A stretch of DNA of 64,000 nt, taken from positions 1,178,001 to 1,242,000 of the forward strand of contig OZ316899.1 in NCBI GenBank assembly GCA_973895155.1. The letters are read 5' to 3'. The number at the start of each line of letters is the position of its first letter. Within the stretch, counting starts at the first letter, position 1. This DNA is from Marsupella aquatica (lineage: Eukaryota > Marchantiophyta). The position numbers were made by a program, and so were the translations under genes. This document shows, piece after piece, positions 32,738 through 43,553 of the stretch. The notes beneath the pieces were generated by a model. It did not search any database and was not told where the DNA came from. It saw nothing but the letters and a program-made list of their open reading frames with translations.

Positions 32738-33586
32738 TGTCGCAAGGACTTAAAGTTAGGGGCTCCTCGGGCAAATTGCGCATTTCTGGCTGCGATCGGG
32801 ACAAGCGACAAGCACTTTTCAGAGCGAACTCTCACTCCTTTATATTTTTTACTTTTCTCACAAAGGTTACAATAGGTGCCCTCGAGTAAGCTTGCCTGCA
32901 AGAGTCTGGTAGCTGGCCCTACGGCGGGCCGCTACCTCTAACTTGTCAAGTAGAACTCCTCGAGTGACTAACTACTCAAAATCTGACGGAAAAACTATCC
33001 TCCTTAGCTCACAAAACCAAAACTTGACTAGCTACTCCACTAGTCTAAAACAACTCACACCGAACTTGGGCCTGGACCAACGAGGCTCCAAACTCAAGAA
33101 ATCCTCGCCTGGATCGACAAGACTCCAAACTTGAGAAATCCCCGCCTGGATCAACGAGACTCCAGACTTGAGAAATTCCCCGCCTGGATCAAAAACTCCC
33201 CACCTGGATCCAACACTCGCTCAGAACTCCAAAACCGCCGCACAACAGTCGAGTTCCGCAGAACGAAGCGGAACTCACAGAACGCAACTCAATAGATCTC
33301 AATAGACAACCGCCAACCTCAATGAGCCGAGGCTCAAGTCTTAAGTAGCATTGGAAACCCAACCATCTAGCCTGAGCCAGCTGCCATCAGCGAGGCTCAT
33401 CCAAACTCCAAGCCTGGTGACTCACCCAAACACCAAACCTGGTGACGACGAGTCACCCAATCACCAAACCTCAATCCATCCAACCAAGCAGCCCCTCCAA
33501 GTCAGCATGCACGCAACCCAACCGGGAGGCCTCGCCCATCATTCCCTATAAAAGCCATTCCTGAGCCAAAATCTTTCGGCACGCCA
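32738..33586 (-). repeat. 3' LTR of element B
   Basis: 849 bp, starting at TGTCGCAAGG on the plus strand and ending at GGCACGCCA. It contains the same ~40-bp tandem (CCTGGATC...AAACTTGAGAAATCC type) and the same CCCTATAAAAGCC motif as the 5' LTR. Differences from the 5' LTR include small indels, so the insertion is not recent. Confidence 0.9.
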
Positions 33587-33673
33587 TCCTCCCCCAGTAA
33601 ACCTGAGCAGCCTCCGGTCTGCTCCAATCCATCAGATATCCTCTAAGTCTGAGTCCAAACTCGAGCCATGCGC

Positions 33674-34546
33674 CTAGACCACTTCCTCCTCAAGAAACTC
33701 AAACCCAAAGCCTTCAGACTCGGCCTTAGGCACTCCACTTTCCAGAAACTCGAAGTCCAACTCATCTGAATCAGAACCAGTCAAGCCACTTTGGAAACTC
33801 AAGTCCAACGGATGCGCCTGGACCAGTGCCTCGTCTTCAAATTCACTCAAGTCGGAACTTGAGTCCATTCCCTTCTCAGTCCTCCTCTTGAAGATCTTCA
33901 CCCTTTTCCCTGCGTAAGGTACTTGGTGAACTGTTCCATCCAACTCCCGAATAGTGTAGGTCGCATTTGCATGAACAGCAACCACCACATACGGACCTTG
34001 CCACCTCCGAGCAAACTTGTTTTGGCTCAAGTGTTGCTCGTCCAACTTACTTTGGTAAACCAGAACCCAATCCCCTTCCTTAACCAAGACAGGCCTCAAC
34101 CAATGAGTCCTGTCGAACCTGCCCTTGTTCCTTAACCTCGCCATCTTCAATTGCTTTCAAGCCACCTCAATCTTTGCGGGTAACAAGTTGAAGTGTTTGA
34201 TCCTTCGAGCCAACAACTCCTCTCTTGAAACTTCATCTTTCCATCCAATCAGTTGCCAGCTGCAAACATCTTCCTCGAGTGGCATCATCGGCAAGTGCCC
34301 AGTAAGTAGCTCAGCCGGAACGTATCCAAGTGCCAAGTCGTTTTCCGGACCTGGACCAGAGTCGGCACTCTCAGTCCTCAACCCTTTCCTATTCCTCTTG
34401 TTTCCAGGTAAAACAACTGGAAATTGAACCACCTCTTTCCCATCTTTGCTCCGAACCTTCACCATGAAGGTAGTATCATCCGGAACCTTCGTCTCCATCC
34501 TCCATTCAGTGATGAACGGCATGCCCAATATCAGCGGAAATGACAA
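33674..34546 (-). pseudogene. Element B: protease fused to integrase C-terminus and acidic tail
   Basis: In one frame, ILGMPFITEW (end of protease) is followed by ENDLAL, then GYVPAELLTGH, which in element A lies in the integrase C-terminal third, then the GPY region ARRWQGPYVVV and the acidic tail. The join corresponds to element A positions 568 and 3234, so about 2.67 kb is deleted without loss of frame. A TGA near 34150 (element A has CGG) interrupts it. Confidence 0.85.
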
Positions 34547-34573
34547 GTGCTCATGAACAAAAATGTTACAAGC

Positions 34574-35320
34574 CTACTTGACATTCCCGAACTTCACCAT
34601 CACATTCGGACATCCGCCCCAAAGATAGTCCTTCATTGAACTCACCGAGTTCACACTCCAAAGCAACTCATTATCCACCGGCCAATTCCCCTTTTGAAAC
34701 ACCTTTGGATCCATCAAGTTGATCTCCGAGCCAGTATCAATGAGCGCCCGCACCTTGCCTTCCATTCCTTCCAACTAGCACTTGCTCTCCGGACTTGCTC
34801 GAGCCCAGTATCCATCTCGGTAAGCATAACCGTTTCCTTTCATTGAGCCCATGACATGAATGGTCCTTGACTACGCAATAATGCTTTCTTGTTCTCCCCC
34901 TTCGGTCGGGTCCCTGTTTGCCACAGACTCAGCTTCGCTTCCGGTTCCCATGAGCTCCTCTTCCGCATCGAAGAACTCATCGTCCAAGCTCATGAGCTCC
35001 TCTTCAAAGGACTTGACCCTCTTCGGTTTCCCCAAGTCTGACTCTTCGGGGCCAGCAAGCTTACTGCCTGAACCCATGGACACCCCAGCAGTGTAAGTTT
35101 GGAAACTCCCAATTTCCATCTCACCAGCCTCCCCCATCAAGGTGTGAGGGCCCTCTTTGTAAATCCGCTTCCTCTTGGATCTCTCCAAGATCACTTCCTG
35201 GATCTCCCGCCTCATACTGCCAAAGAGCTCGGCATTGGTAAACCCTTGAGCCTGTTGGCTCCATAACTTCTCAGCTACAACCTCCGGGTACATGGCCTGG
35301 TCCACGTCCCTGCCAAGCAC
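34574..35320 (-). pseudogene. Element B: gag C-terminal/protease region
   Basis: The frame at 35320-34871 is acidic and Ser-rich; the same register continues to the protease loop IDTGSEINLMD (34774-34574). Stops at 34868-34870, near 34776 and 34571-34573 are TAG. Two fall where element A has CAG (the codons before LEGMEG and before ACNIF), again C-to-T. Confidence 0.8.
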
Positions 35321-35392
35321 CCAGCCTGAGTCTTTCCTGATCGGTTTCCCTTTCTCCGGCTCTTTTTCTTGCTCATTTTCTCTTCTTCAAAC

Positions 35393-36781
35393 CTAACCCT
35401 TCTTTCCTTGTCTCGAGTATCCCGCCTCTCTCGTATCCCGCCTCTCTCGTTCACCTGATTGAGACGGAGTGTCATCCTCGTCAGTTTTCTTCCTTTTTGA
35501 CTCGACCAAGGCATCCCAACTAGCCCCAACCTCAACCGTTATCGCATTGATCAGCATTGGGTCACTCCATCCGGATCTCTCTTGCACCAGATCCGCCAAG
35601 CGCTTGTAAAACTTGTCCATTTCCGTCACGGGGCCATCCAACTCCACATTGTAAACATTCGCTTCTAGGTGCGAAGAGGACGCCTCTTCGACTTGCTTCC
35701 CAGCTCGCTTCTCAGCCAAAGCCTTCATGCCTCCCTTATTGGAGTTGAATGGAATCGGCTCTTCAGTATCGGCAAATGATATCTTTTTCTGACCAACTTC
35801 ACCGATGAACTTGAGCAGCCCTTTATCCGCAGCTTCCCTCAGGTCCAGGCACTCCCGTTTGTCATGCTCTTTGCTATCGCACCACATGCATGGCCAATTT
35901 TGCATCTCTCGCTTCCTCTCGGGAGCACTCGCAACCCTCGATTTCGGATTCTTGACCGCATGTGCCGCCAAGATCTTCAGGTTCTGCATCATTCCTACGA
36001 GATCATCCACCGATGGTTTGATCTCATCCTTTGCTGGTTCTTGCTTCCCTTTCCTCAATATCGGTTCTGACGGCCTTAGGTCGAGACTGGTAGCCTCCTT
36101 GTCTAGCTCTCGCCGCCGGTGTCGATTGCTCACTTTTGACACCGCTTTCTCAACTTGGTTCCAGTCGTTAGACAAGGTAACTCTCAAAGGTTCCAGCAGC
36201 TCCATCACGTTCTCAAGCTCCTCTCAAAGGTCCTCATCGGCTGCCCTCAAGAAGAGCGTCGAGCGCTGCAACTTGATGATTCCCACATCCCGCTTCGGTA
36301 ACTAAGACACCCTTCTCTTGAACTCCCTTAGGAGCTCTTGCGGCTCCTTTAGCTTCTTGTTCTTGTCATCCACCCAATCCAAGAAGGTAGCCCGCGTGAC
36401 CCAATCAACATCCTCCGCTTGGAACTCCTCTTTCATCTTCTGGTCGAAGTCATCCCAGCCCTCAGCTGACTCAACGATGGTCCGCACCGTCAAACTCAAC
36501 TCCTTCTCAACCAGCACCATGAACTCTTTCACCACCGTCCCTTCGTCCAACTTGTAGACAACTGCTTCTGTCAAGTAAGACTTAAGGTAGCTTGTCACAT
36601 TTCTCCCATCGAACTGCCCATTCTCCTTCAGAACCTCTTCGAGACACCGAGTAGTTCTATTCGCCCTATTTGCCCTTTCCAACTCAAGCTCTTCCTTCCT
36701 TATGGTTCTCATCATCGACATGACGATGCTCGAGATCCAATCGACTCCGTTATAGTCACCCATCTCATCCAATCGCCCCAA
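35393..36781 (-). pseudogene. Gag of element B, capsid and one zinc knuckle
   Basis: 36302-36781 has the capsid-like pattern with WDDFDQKMKEEFQAEDVDWV and ELLREFKRRV. The same frame continues after a TAG (36302) and a TGA (near 36220) into 35393-36208, which holds CMWCDSKEHDKREC, a C-x2-C-x4-H-x4-C knuckle. It ends in a Lys/Arg-rich segment with a frameshift near 35400. Confidence 0.8.
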
Positions 36782-36784
36782 GGA

Positions 36785-36803
36785 ATCCCCAGATGGTCGC
36801 CAA
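36785..36803 (-). other. Primer-binding region of element B
   Basis: Immediately inside the 5' LTR, the minus strand reads TTGGCGACCATCTGGGGAT. TGGCGACC-type sites complementary to a tRNA 3' end (with CCA) are common. I cannot say which tRNA without a search. Confidence 0.5.
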
Positions 36804-37663
36804 TGTTGCGAGGACTTAAAGTTAGGGGCTCCTCGGGTAAACTACGCATTTTTGGCTGCAATCGAGACAGGCGACAAGCACTTTTTGGAGCAAACTCTCA
36901 CTCCTTTATATTTTTTACTTTTCTCACAAAGGTTACAATAGGTGCCCTCGAGTAAGCTTGCCCGCAAGAGTCTGGTAGCTGGCCCTACGGCGGGCTGCTA
37001 CCTCTAACTTGTCGAGTAGAACTCCTTGAGTGACTAACTACTCAAAATCTGACGGAAAAACTATCCTCCTTAGCTCACAAAACCAAAACTCGACTAACTA
37101 CTCCACTAGTCTAAAACAGCTCACACGGAACTCGGGCCTGGACCAACGAGGCTCCAAACTCAAGAAATCCTCGCCTGGATCGACAAGACTCCAAACTTGA
37201 GAAATCCCTGCCTGGATCAACAAGACTCCAGACTCGAGAAATTCCCCGTCTGGATAAAAAACTCCCCACCTGGATCCAACACTCGCTCATAACTCCAAAA
37301 CCGCCGCACAACAGTCGAGTTCCGTAGAACAGAGCGGAACTCACATAATGCAACTTTGCCAACCTCAATGAGCCAAGGCTCAAGTCTTAAGTAGCATCGG
37401 AAACCCAACCATCCAGCCTAAGCCAGCTGCCATCAGCGAGGCTCATCCAAACTCCAAGCCTGGTGACTCACCCAAACACCAAACCTGGTGACGACGAGTC
37501 ACCCAATCACCAAACCTGGTGACGACAAGTCACCCAATCACCAAACCTCAATCCATCCAACCAAGTAGCCCCTCCGAGTCATCATGCACGCAACCCAACC
37601 GGGAGGCCTCGCCCATCATTCCCTATAAAAGCCATTCCTGAGCCAAAATCTTTCGGCACGACA
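36804..37663 (-). repeat. 5' LTR of element B
   Basis: 860 bp from TGTTGCGAGG (36804, plus strand) to GGCACGACA (37663). It includes the tandem of GATCCAGGCGGGGATTTCTC-type units and a second tandem, ACCAAACCTGGTGACGAC (about 37480-37545), which is expanded relative to the 3' LTR. Confidence 0.9.
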
Positions 37664-37847
37664 ACGGGTAATCAAAGTTAAGGAGATAGTGGTGTCATCC
37701 TGCTAGGCGGATGGCTCTCTTGTATTCACGTTCGATCTCGTATCGGCGCGGGTTGGCATGTTTCAATGAGTTGGCCAAGTGCCCTCCGATAGACAGGATC
37801 TGAGTCCAGAATCGTATGGCTGAACCGGAAAGGATCGTGTGCAACAT
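37664..37847 (-). pseudogene. LTR-encoded accessory ORF of element F, N-terminal part
   Basis: It starts at ATG 37847 (minus), matching ATG 7936 of the solo LTR, and reads SGSAIRFWTQILS and NPRRYEIEREYKRAIRLAG. A TGA at 37695-37697 stands where the sister has CGA. It is cut at 37664 by element B. The open frame upstream of the ATG (to 38114) is not conserved as protein. Confidence 0.65.
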
Positions 37848-37946
37848 TCGGAGGAGATAGCAGGTGACTAAGGAAAAAGCGGGAGAGTTGGGGTCGAAGC
37901 TGGCGCGTGGACTGAAGAACTGGTGCACTGCAAAGGATCGGCCCCC

Positions 37947-37953
37947 TTTTATA
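37947..37953 (-). promoter_or_regulatory. TATA box of the F-LTR accessory ORF
   Basis: The minus strand reads GGTATAAAAGG, about 100 bp upstream of the ATG at 37847, as in the solo LTR. This supports a second promoter inside the LTR. Confidence 0.6.
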
Positions 37954-38339
37954 CCCTGAGAGCTCGTCAATCGCCCGACGCCTCCTCGTCGCTTATAGGC
38001 CAAGCCTTTCATGCTTGCAGTGTACCGGCCCCTTCGCCGGTCCGGGTCAGCTTGTGTCAGTGGCCGCCTCCCGGAGTTCGTTATACGGACCCGAGGGGGG
38101 GAAAGGGGGCCCATTACACGCTCGCAACCCGGGCGTGCAAATGGTGACTCGCCGCCAGCCCAAACATGAATTCCCCTTATTGACTAATGATTTCCTACTC
38201 ATAATGGCTACCTAAATATTGTTGTTATGCTAATAAGAATGGCCTATGATACCCCTAACGCGCGTGCTAAGCGCGGTTAGACCGAATCACTCATTACCCG
38301 CCGTACCGGCAGTGTCACATAGCTCCCTGCTTAATTGTG

Positions 38340-39456
38340 AAGCATCCTCGCGAACATCACTCTCGGCGTTGTCGTCTTGATGGTGGTACTTCTTCACACG
38401 ATTGTAACTGACTCGCGTGGGTAGTAAATCGCTGGCGTACGTTGCAAGTTCCAAAGATCCGTTAGGGTAGATCTGATTGACTAGGAAAGGCCCTAATCAA
38501 CGGGTATGAAGCTTCCCCGAAAACTGCATGTACCTACTATCGTACAGTAGGACTAGATCGCCTGTCACGACGTCGACCTTCTGTAGTCCTTTGTCGTGCT
38601 GCTTCTTGGAAGCTACCTGCTGCTTTACGACGTGTCGAGCTGCCAGTAGCCATGCTTCTTCTAATGCTTCAATCTGATAAGCACTGTTCGATGAACTTTC
38701 AGCTTTGGGTAAGTGATCCCGAATGCTTACCTGGGGAGTGTGGACTTCAAACTCAACGGGCACCAACGAATGTTGGCCAAACATGAGAAAGTACGGGCTG
38801 TGACTCGTAGTAGTCTTGTAAGCCAGATTATACGAATACACCGCTGCGTACAACTTGTCATCCCAATCCGTTTTGTGCGCGGCTACTGTCTTGTTGAGGA
38901 TCTTCCCAATGATACCATTGGCTCTCTCTGTCAACCCGTTGGCTTTAGGATGATACGGGGTAGTCTTGCGGTGCTTGACTAGGTAACGCTCTGTAAGCTG
39001 GGCTACGGTGTCATTGAGGAAGTATGTTCCACGGTCGCTTACTAACTCCAAGGGCGGCCCAAACCGGGTGAAGATCTGCTCGTATAAGAACCTGGCGCTG
39101 GTTGCAGCGTCGTCCTTTACCGTAGCCCGTGCTTCAACCCATTTGGTGGAGTAATGTATAGCTAGCAGGATGTACCTGCATCTTCATCGTTGGGTAATGA
39201 GAGTGAACGGCCCGATATAATCAATACCCCACTTCTCGAATGGTGCTAGCAGGAGCACAGAAGTGAGGGGGTGGTTATGGGTTCTCCTCGGGGCACCAGC
39301 CCGTTGGCACAAATCACATCCCTTGATAAAGCGTTGTACATCTCGATACAACGTAGGCCACCAATACCCCGAATCCAGAATCTTTTGGGCTGTCGTGAGA
39401 GACGCGAAATGGCCTCCAGCTTCTTCTTCATGCAAGGCCCACATAACGATGAGCAT
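38340..39456 (-). pseudogene. Integrase of element F
   Basis: The frame 39184-39456 has the zinc domain (HEEEAGGHFAS, CDLCQRAG) and the first catalytic Asp (WGIDYIGPF). The frame 38497-39051 has LVSDRGTYFLN and NGLTERANGIIGK with the remaining Asp and Glu. The C-terminal tail, NGSLELATYASDL and RVKKYHHQ, extends past 38497 in another frame to about 38340, a few bases before the purine tract. Confidence 0.85.
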
Positions 39457-39800
39457 CTCCTTGTACTCTAAGCAGCGTCGTAGCTTCCCATTAACTCCTT
39501 CCTTGTGTAGGTGACCCTATATCATAACGTATGGCCCGGCCTTCCGTAAAAACACAGCGGCGGCCTCCTGATTGATGTTGTTGGGGATGCGGCCTGTGAA
39601 GAGGAAGGTGATTATTGAGCCATACCACGTAGGTGCTCCCGCCCCTACATGGAATAACTCCTCGTCCGGAAAAGTATCATTAATTGGCTGATCGACTGGT
39701 AGGCCGTCCAACCTTGAAAAGAAGTCGGCGTTGAGATGTGCCTTTCCTGGCCAAACCCAAACTTTGTAGTTAAATTTCTGGAGAAGTAGCACCCACCGGG

Positions 39801-40097
39801 CTATCCGCTCGTCACGTCCGCTTTGTTGACCATGTACTTCAGGCTATCATGATCCGTGTGGAATATGACCTTGTAGCCAAGTAGATAGTGTCGGAACTTC
39901 TTACATGAGTAGATTATTCCCAGAGCTTCTTGATCAGTGGGAGAATAATTTTTTTTGGCTGTGAATAGTTGACGGCTAGCGAAGTAGATGGGGTGGTCAC
40001 GTCCGTCCTCATCAAGCTGACTGAGCACGGACCCGATACAGAATCCTGACACATCGACATACACATGGAACTCCTTATTCCAGTCCAGGGTGACCAT
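39801..40097 (-). pseudogene. RNase H domain of element F
   Basis: VYVDVSGFCIGSVLSQ, TDQEALGIIYSCKKFRHYLLG and FHTDHDSLKYMVN show the catalytic set. The connector GKAHLNADFFSRLDG (about 39710-39750) precedes the integrase zinc domain in the frame 39517-39792. Confidence 0.85.
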
Positions 40098-40115
40098 GAT
40101 AGGTGCGGTGGTGAG

Positions 40116-41296
40116 TCATTTATGGAGTTCTTCGAAAGCAATCCGTCTCCTGGGTGTCTCCTCGATCACCGCATCCTTCTTCATCATCTCAGTTAAGGGC
40201 AACACAATCTTAGCAAAATCTTTAATGAATCGACGATAGTACCCTACACAGCCCAAGAAGGATCGTACCGCTTTTTGATCTATGGGAAACACCACCACCA
40301 TCCAAGCTGCGACCTTCTCTTGGTCCACCTCGATTCCCCATTTGGACACACGATGACCAAGTAACACTCCCTCCTCTACCCCGAAAAAACATTTAGCGGG
40401 ATGTAGCTTGAGGTTAACCTCTCGGCATTGTTGTAGCGTACATCGTAGATGTTTGGGGTGCATGGCGACGGTTCCAAAGATGGCGAAGTTGTCGATAAAT
40501 ATTTCCAGAAATTCCCGTAGGAAATTGTGGAAGATATTCATCATGAGTCGCTGAAACATGGCCGGGGCGTTACACAGCCCAAACGGCATTCTCCAAAATG
40601 CAAATGTCCCCCATTCCATAGTGAATGTTGTTTTGAGCTGATCCGAGAGGCAGATCAGATTTGATTATAACCCGAATACCCGTCAAGGAATGTATAAATT
40701 TTGTTTTGGGCTACCATATCTAGAACCATATCCGTGAATGGTAACGGGTAATGGCCTTTTCGGGTTGCGTCGTTCAGCTTACGATAGTCCTGACAGATCC
40801 GAATCTTAGGTTTTCTGTCCCTACCTCCCTTCTTTGGTACAATGACAATGGGAGAAACCCAGTCGCTGGCCATTATCGGGTAGATGATATCTGCGGCGAG
40901 GAGATTATCAATTTCCTCCTCCTTCACTAAGATGGAGTACCTCAGGTTCATGCTACGTTGTCGCTGCCGTACTGCATGGGCCCCCAGGTTCAAATTGATC
41001 GTGTGTTCTCCCAACTTGGGGGAGACTCCCGTCAAATTGTGATGGCTCCATGCGAACACATCTTTATATTCGTTGAGCAGTGCTTGGATAGATGTTTCCG
41101 CCTCCCCCGTCAGAGCGTGTCCCAGGTTAAAAGACTTATCCATCCCAATGGTGTACTTCCGATAGTGCTCCTTCCTTATGATTTCCACCTGGTTCTGCAA
41201 GCTTGGGTCCAGGCTCGCATCCAACTCAGCTAACCAAACTCCTCCGTACATGGGTGGAACCAGGATCGGTTTTGGATTTGGAGTTAATTCCTCCAA
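40116..41296 (-). pseudogene. Reverse transcriptase of element F
   Basis: The frame 40655-41296 carries ICQDYRKLNDATRKGHYPLPF and IYTFLDGYSGYNQI; the frame 40116-40619 carries MPFGLCNAPAMFQ and IFIDNFAIFG. The catalytic pair is thus F-I-D-N, with Asp replaced by Asn, a G-to-A change that would inactivate polymerisation. A short frame break lies near 40640. Confidence 0.88.
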
Positions 41297-41422
41297 TTGC
41301 GGGTTGGACGGGTCCCAGGAGACTCGTTTCTTATGTCTCGGTCTCGGGTTTTTGGCCTCGGGCAGTTGTTTGGCCGGTTCGTAGTCACTAGGCTCTGCAC
41401 TGGTAGAAGCAGCATCGGCTCC

Positions 41423-42090
41423 CTACTTAGCTGGAGCCGTGTCCTCCGTATTGATGGGCCGTTTTTGCGTTTCATCGGTCCGGGCGGTAGAGGTGCTCGG
41501 GGTGGACTCAATACCAACCTTCGGGTAATTCAGGAGATGCGTTTCCCGGGTTGCCTCTACTCCAAAGACATCTTCCTCGGACAGGGACGAAATGAGTTCA
41601 ATCATATTGAGCTCATCTTCCTCCGAGGTCTCCGAATCATATTCCTCGGGTCCCTGTGGGGTTTCAACCTGGTAATCATCCATTGCCCATGATACTCGTA
41701 CTGTGGGTGTCCCGAATCGTAGCTCCTTCTTTCCCCAATCCGTGACTACACGGCCACCATACAACCACGGCCTGCCCAGAAGGACCGGATAAGAGGAGGG
41801 CCGAACCGGCCTCATGACTAGGAAGTTGAGATAGAACTCCATCCCTCCTACAAGAGTGAGCACCCGCGTGAGCGTGCCCAATGGAAGGACCCTTGCCCCG
41901 TTTGCTAATCTGATCGCTTGGGCTGTGGGTTGATATGTGAGGTATCCTAACTACACTGATGTTTCCTCAGTCATGATGTTGACTCCCGCTCCTCCGTCTA
42001 CAAGAACCATCTTGATGGTACAATTATTGATCTCAATCGAGATGTCCGGCGCTCCTAGGTCTTCGCATATCATGTTGCAGTCCGCAATCC
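41423..42090 (-). pseudogene. Aspartic protease of element F
   Basis: The active loop, in the form DGGAGVN (about 41990), is upstream of the frame 41423-41881, which has GMEFYLNFLVM and YPVLLGRPWLYGG. A stop near 41940 separates them. The DGG variant is shared with element G. Confidence 0.75.
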
Positions 42091-42163
42091 CAACTCGGGG
42101 TAGTTGCCTCCGTCACCGACCCGTAAGAAACTCCCTCAGTTGTCGTCGGTATTGTGGATTGTT

Positions 42164-43057
42164 CTACAACAATTTCCCTACCGTTGCCGTAACCGGGCAA
42201 CTCTTCACGTCTTCCTTAATATCATAGTCCTCCTTCTTTTCTTCCTTCGGCTGCTGCTTGGCTTCCTCCTCCTGCTTTTCTTGCTCCTGTCGCCGGGCGG
42301 CCTTGGCTGCTTTGATGTCCTTATCGATTGCCTTCTGGTATTCCCAAGCTTCGTAGGCCTCCAACTGTTTCTTTACCAATTCTTTGATGCGGGGGTAAAA
42401 TAGCTTCTGGTCGTCCCGACGGTAGTCATCGTCCTTCTTTGGGGGTATATCTATCGCTGGCTGCACTGGAGTAGTATCTTGCTTTTTCCTGTGTTTCTCT
42501 TCCTGTTTCTCTTCCTTCCGCTGGGCTCTCGTTGACACTCGGTAGCACTCAACCTTGTCCGATGGATTAGGGTGCTCCGCCACGTCCACCAGATTTACCC
42601 ACTTGGTGTTGTCATCTTGCCATTCCACAACAATCATTTGGACGACTGCATCGCTTGTGGCCGGTCCGCCCTGGGCTGGTCTTGCTGTGTTTGTTCGAGC
42701 GGCTATTACCAATGGACAGTTGGCCGTGGAATGAGCTTCCGTTTTGCAGACTTGACATAGTGGTGTGCCTCGGCCATCCCCCTGGCGTCTTGGTTCAGTG
42801 CATTCCCTCGCAAAGTGGCTTGGCTTCTCACAGTTGTAACAAACCGGGGATCACCAAATCCCTCACTTAGGAGGAATGCTCGGGTTACTGATAACTTGGA
42901 AACTTCTGCCATTGTTTGGGTAGGGGTATGCAGTTCTACCTGCTAAGTTACGCGGACCCACCGTTGAAATCTGATACACCGAATCAGGGGGATCTTCAAA
43001 GAAATACTCCGTGGACTCCGATTCAGGTCCCAGGTTGTCAACATCATCTAATTCCAC
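42164..43057 (-). pseudogene. Gag nucleocapsid region of element F, two zinc knuckles
   Basis: Two perfect C-x2-C-x4-H-x4-C knuckles, CYNCEKPSHFAREC (about 42840) and CQVCKTEAHSTANC (about 42760), are followed by a Lys/Glu-rich linker (42164-42712). Upstream, 42863-43057 has SVYQISTVGPRN, which resembles SVYQVQPQGPV in element G gag, so F and G are related. The capsid is absent; homology ends at about 43060. Confidence 0.75.
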
Positions 43058-43059
43058 CT

Positions 43060-43550
43060 GGTAACACCAATTTAGACAATACCGGTATATTAGATAAATT
43101 CTGTTTTTTGCTAAATACTTGAATATATTAGATTAAATTATTAAATTAAATGATAGTTAAGAGTAGAACATCATAAAACATCAATCAAACAATAAATTGT
43201 GAACACAACACGAGATTCCCCAAATGAATCATTCACAATGTAAAATTGTTGGGAATCCATTTGTACAAAAATTTATGTTCTAAATGGCACTTAGAGGTAC
43301 AAGTAATATTTGAAAACATTTTGTCTTTATCTATTCCCTAAACCCTAAACCTAGGCAGTCACCCTAACCCCTATTCATGAGAGGAACTTTCATTTGTCCC
43401 CACATTGGTTCACTTGTCATTCTTGGTGAAGCACTGCATCATCTGCTTCTTTACATCTCTCAAGATTGTCTTGTGCTTTTACCAAAACAGATTTTAGAAT
43501 TGAAACCAAACCAGATTTAGTGTTTCGAGACTTGAAGCACCACAAAACAC
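43060..43550. other. AT-rich boundary region, no gene seen
   Basis: This lies between the truncated element F and the end of the DUF7869-type gene. Small inverted words (TTGTGAA/TTCACAA and GGATTCC/GGAATCC at about 43195-43260) and a telomere-like CCCTAAACCCTAAACC near 43335 are visible. Any element terminus here would be unmarked. Confidence 0.35.
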
Positions 43551-43553
43551 TAT

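Larger units (their letters stand above)
32738..37663 (-). mobile_element. Element B: deletion derivative of the A family
   Basis: A full insertion with two LTRs (32738-33586 and 36804-37663) and a CCGT target duplication, read on the minus strand as ACCCGT on one side and CCGTCCCAG on the other. Removing it restores the accessory ORF of the host LTR in register (compare ACCCGTCTCAG in the sister copy). Inside are gag, protease, and a join straight to the integrase C-terminus; RT, RNase H and the integrase core are gone. It can only have moved with enzymes from intact relatives. Confidence 0.9.
29401..38319 (-). repeat. 3' LTR of element F (split by element B)
   Basis: The outer edges are TGTGACACTGCCGG (38319) and TGACGATGTGACA (29401) on the minus strand. 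It aligns with the solo LTR at 7469-11458: conserved TATA box, ORF, second TATA-like box with hairpin, GGCGGCGAAA-type motif and end. No 5-bp match exists between the two sides (GGTAG left, TAGCT right), as expected when one side is the flank and the other the body of the element. Confidence 0.8.
29401..43060 (-). mobile_element. Ty3/gypsy element F with giant ORF-bearing 3' LTR
   Basis: Minus-strand order is gag zinc knuckles (about 42850-42715), protease, RT, RNase H, integrase (to about 38340), purine-rich AAGCAGGGAGCTA, then TGTGACACTG at 38319, the 3' LTR start. The LTR ends at 29401 (TGATGTGACA, minus). It contains the later insertion B (32738-37663); without B it is about 3,989 bp, equal to the solo LTR at 7469-11458. 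The 5' LTR and capsid are missing beyond about 43060. All pol frames are interrupted. Confidence 0.8.

Noticed and set aside
32731-32742. GGGACGGTGTC resembles the palindrome motif
   Set aside because: It is formed by the target duplication ACGG meeting the LTR start TGTCGC of element B and lacks the TTCCG arm.
29396-38324. GGTAG/TAGCT as a target duplication of a free-standing element
   Set aside because: The flanks do not match, and the right side is the purine tract of element F, so this is the 3' LTR of F.
43320-43345. CCCTAAACCCTAAACC as a telomere
   Set aside because: Only two to three units occur, in the interior of repeats; at most a short interstitial telomere-like word.
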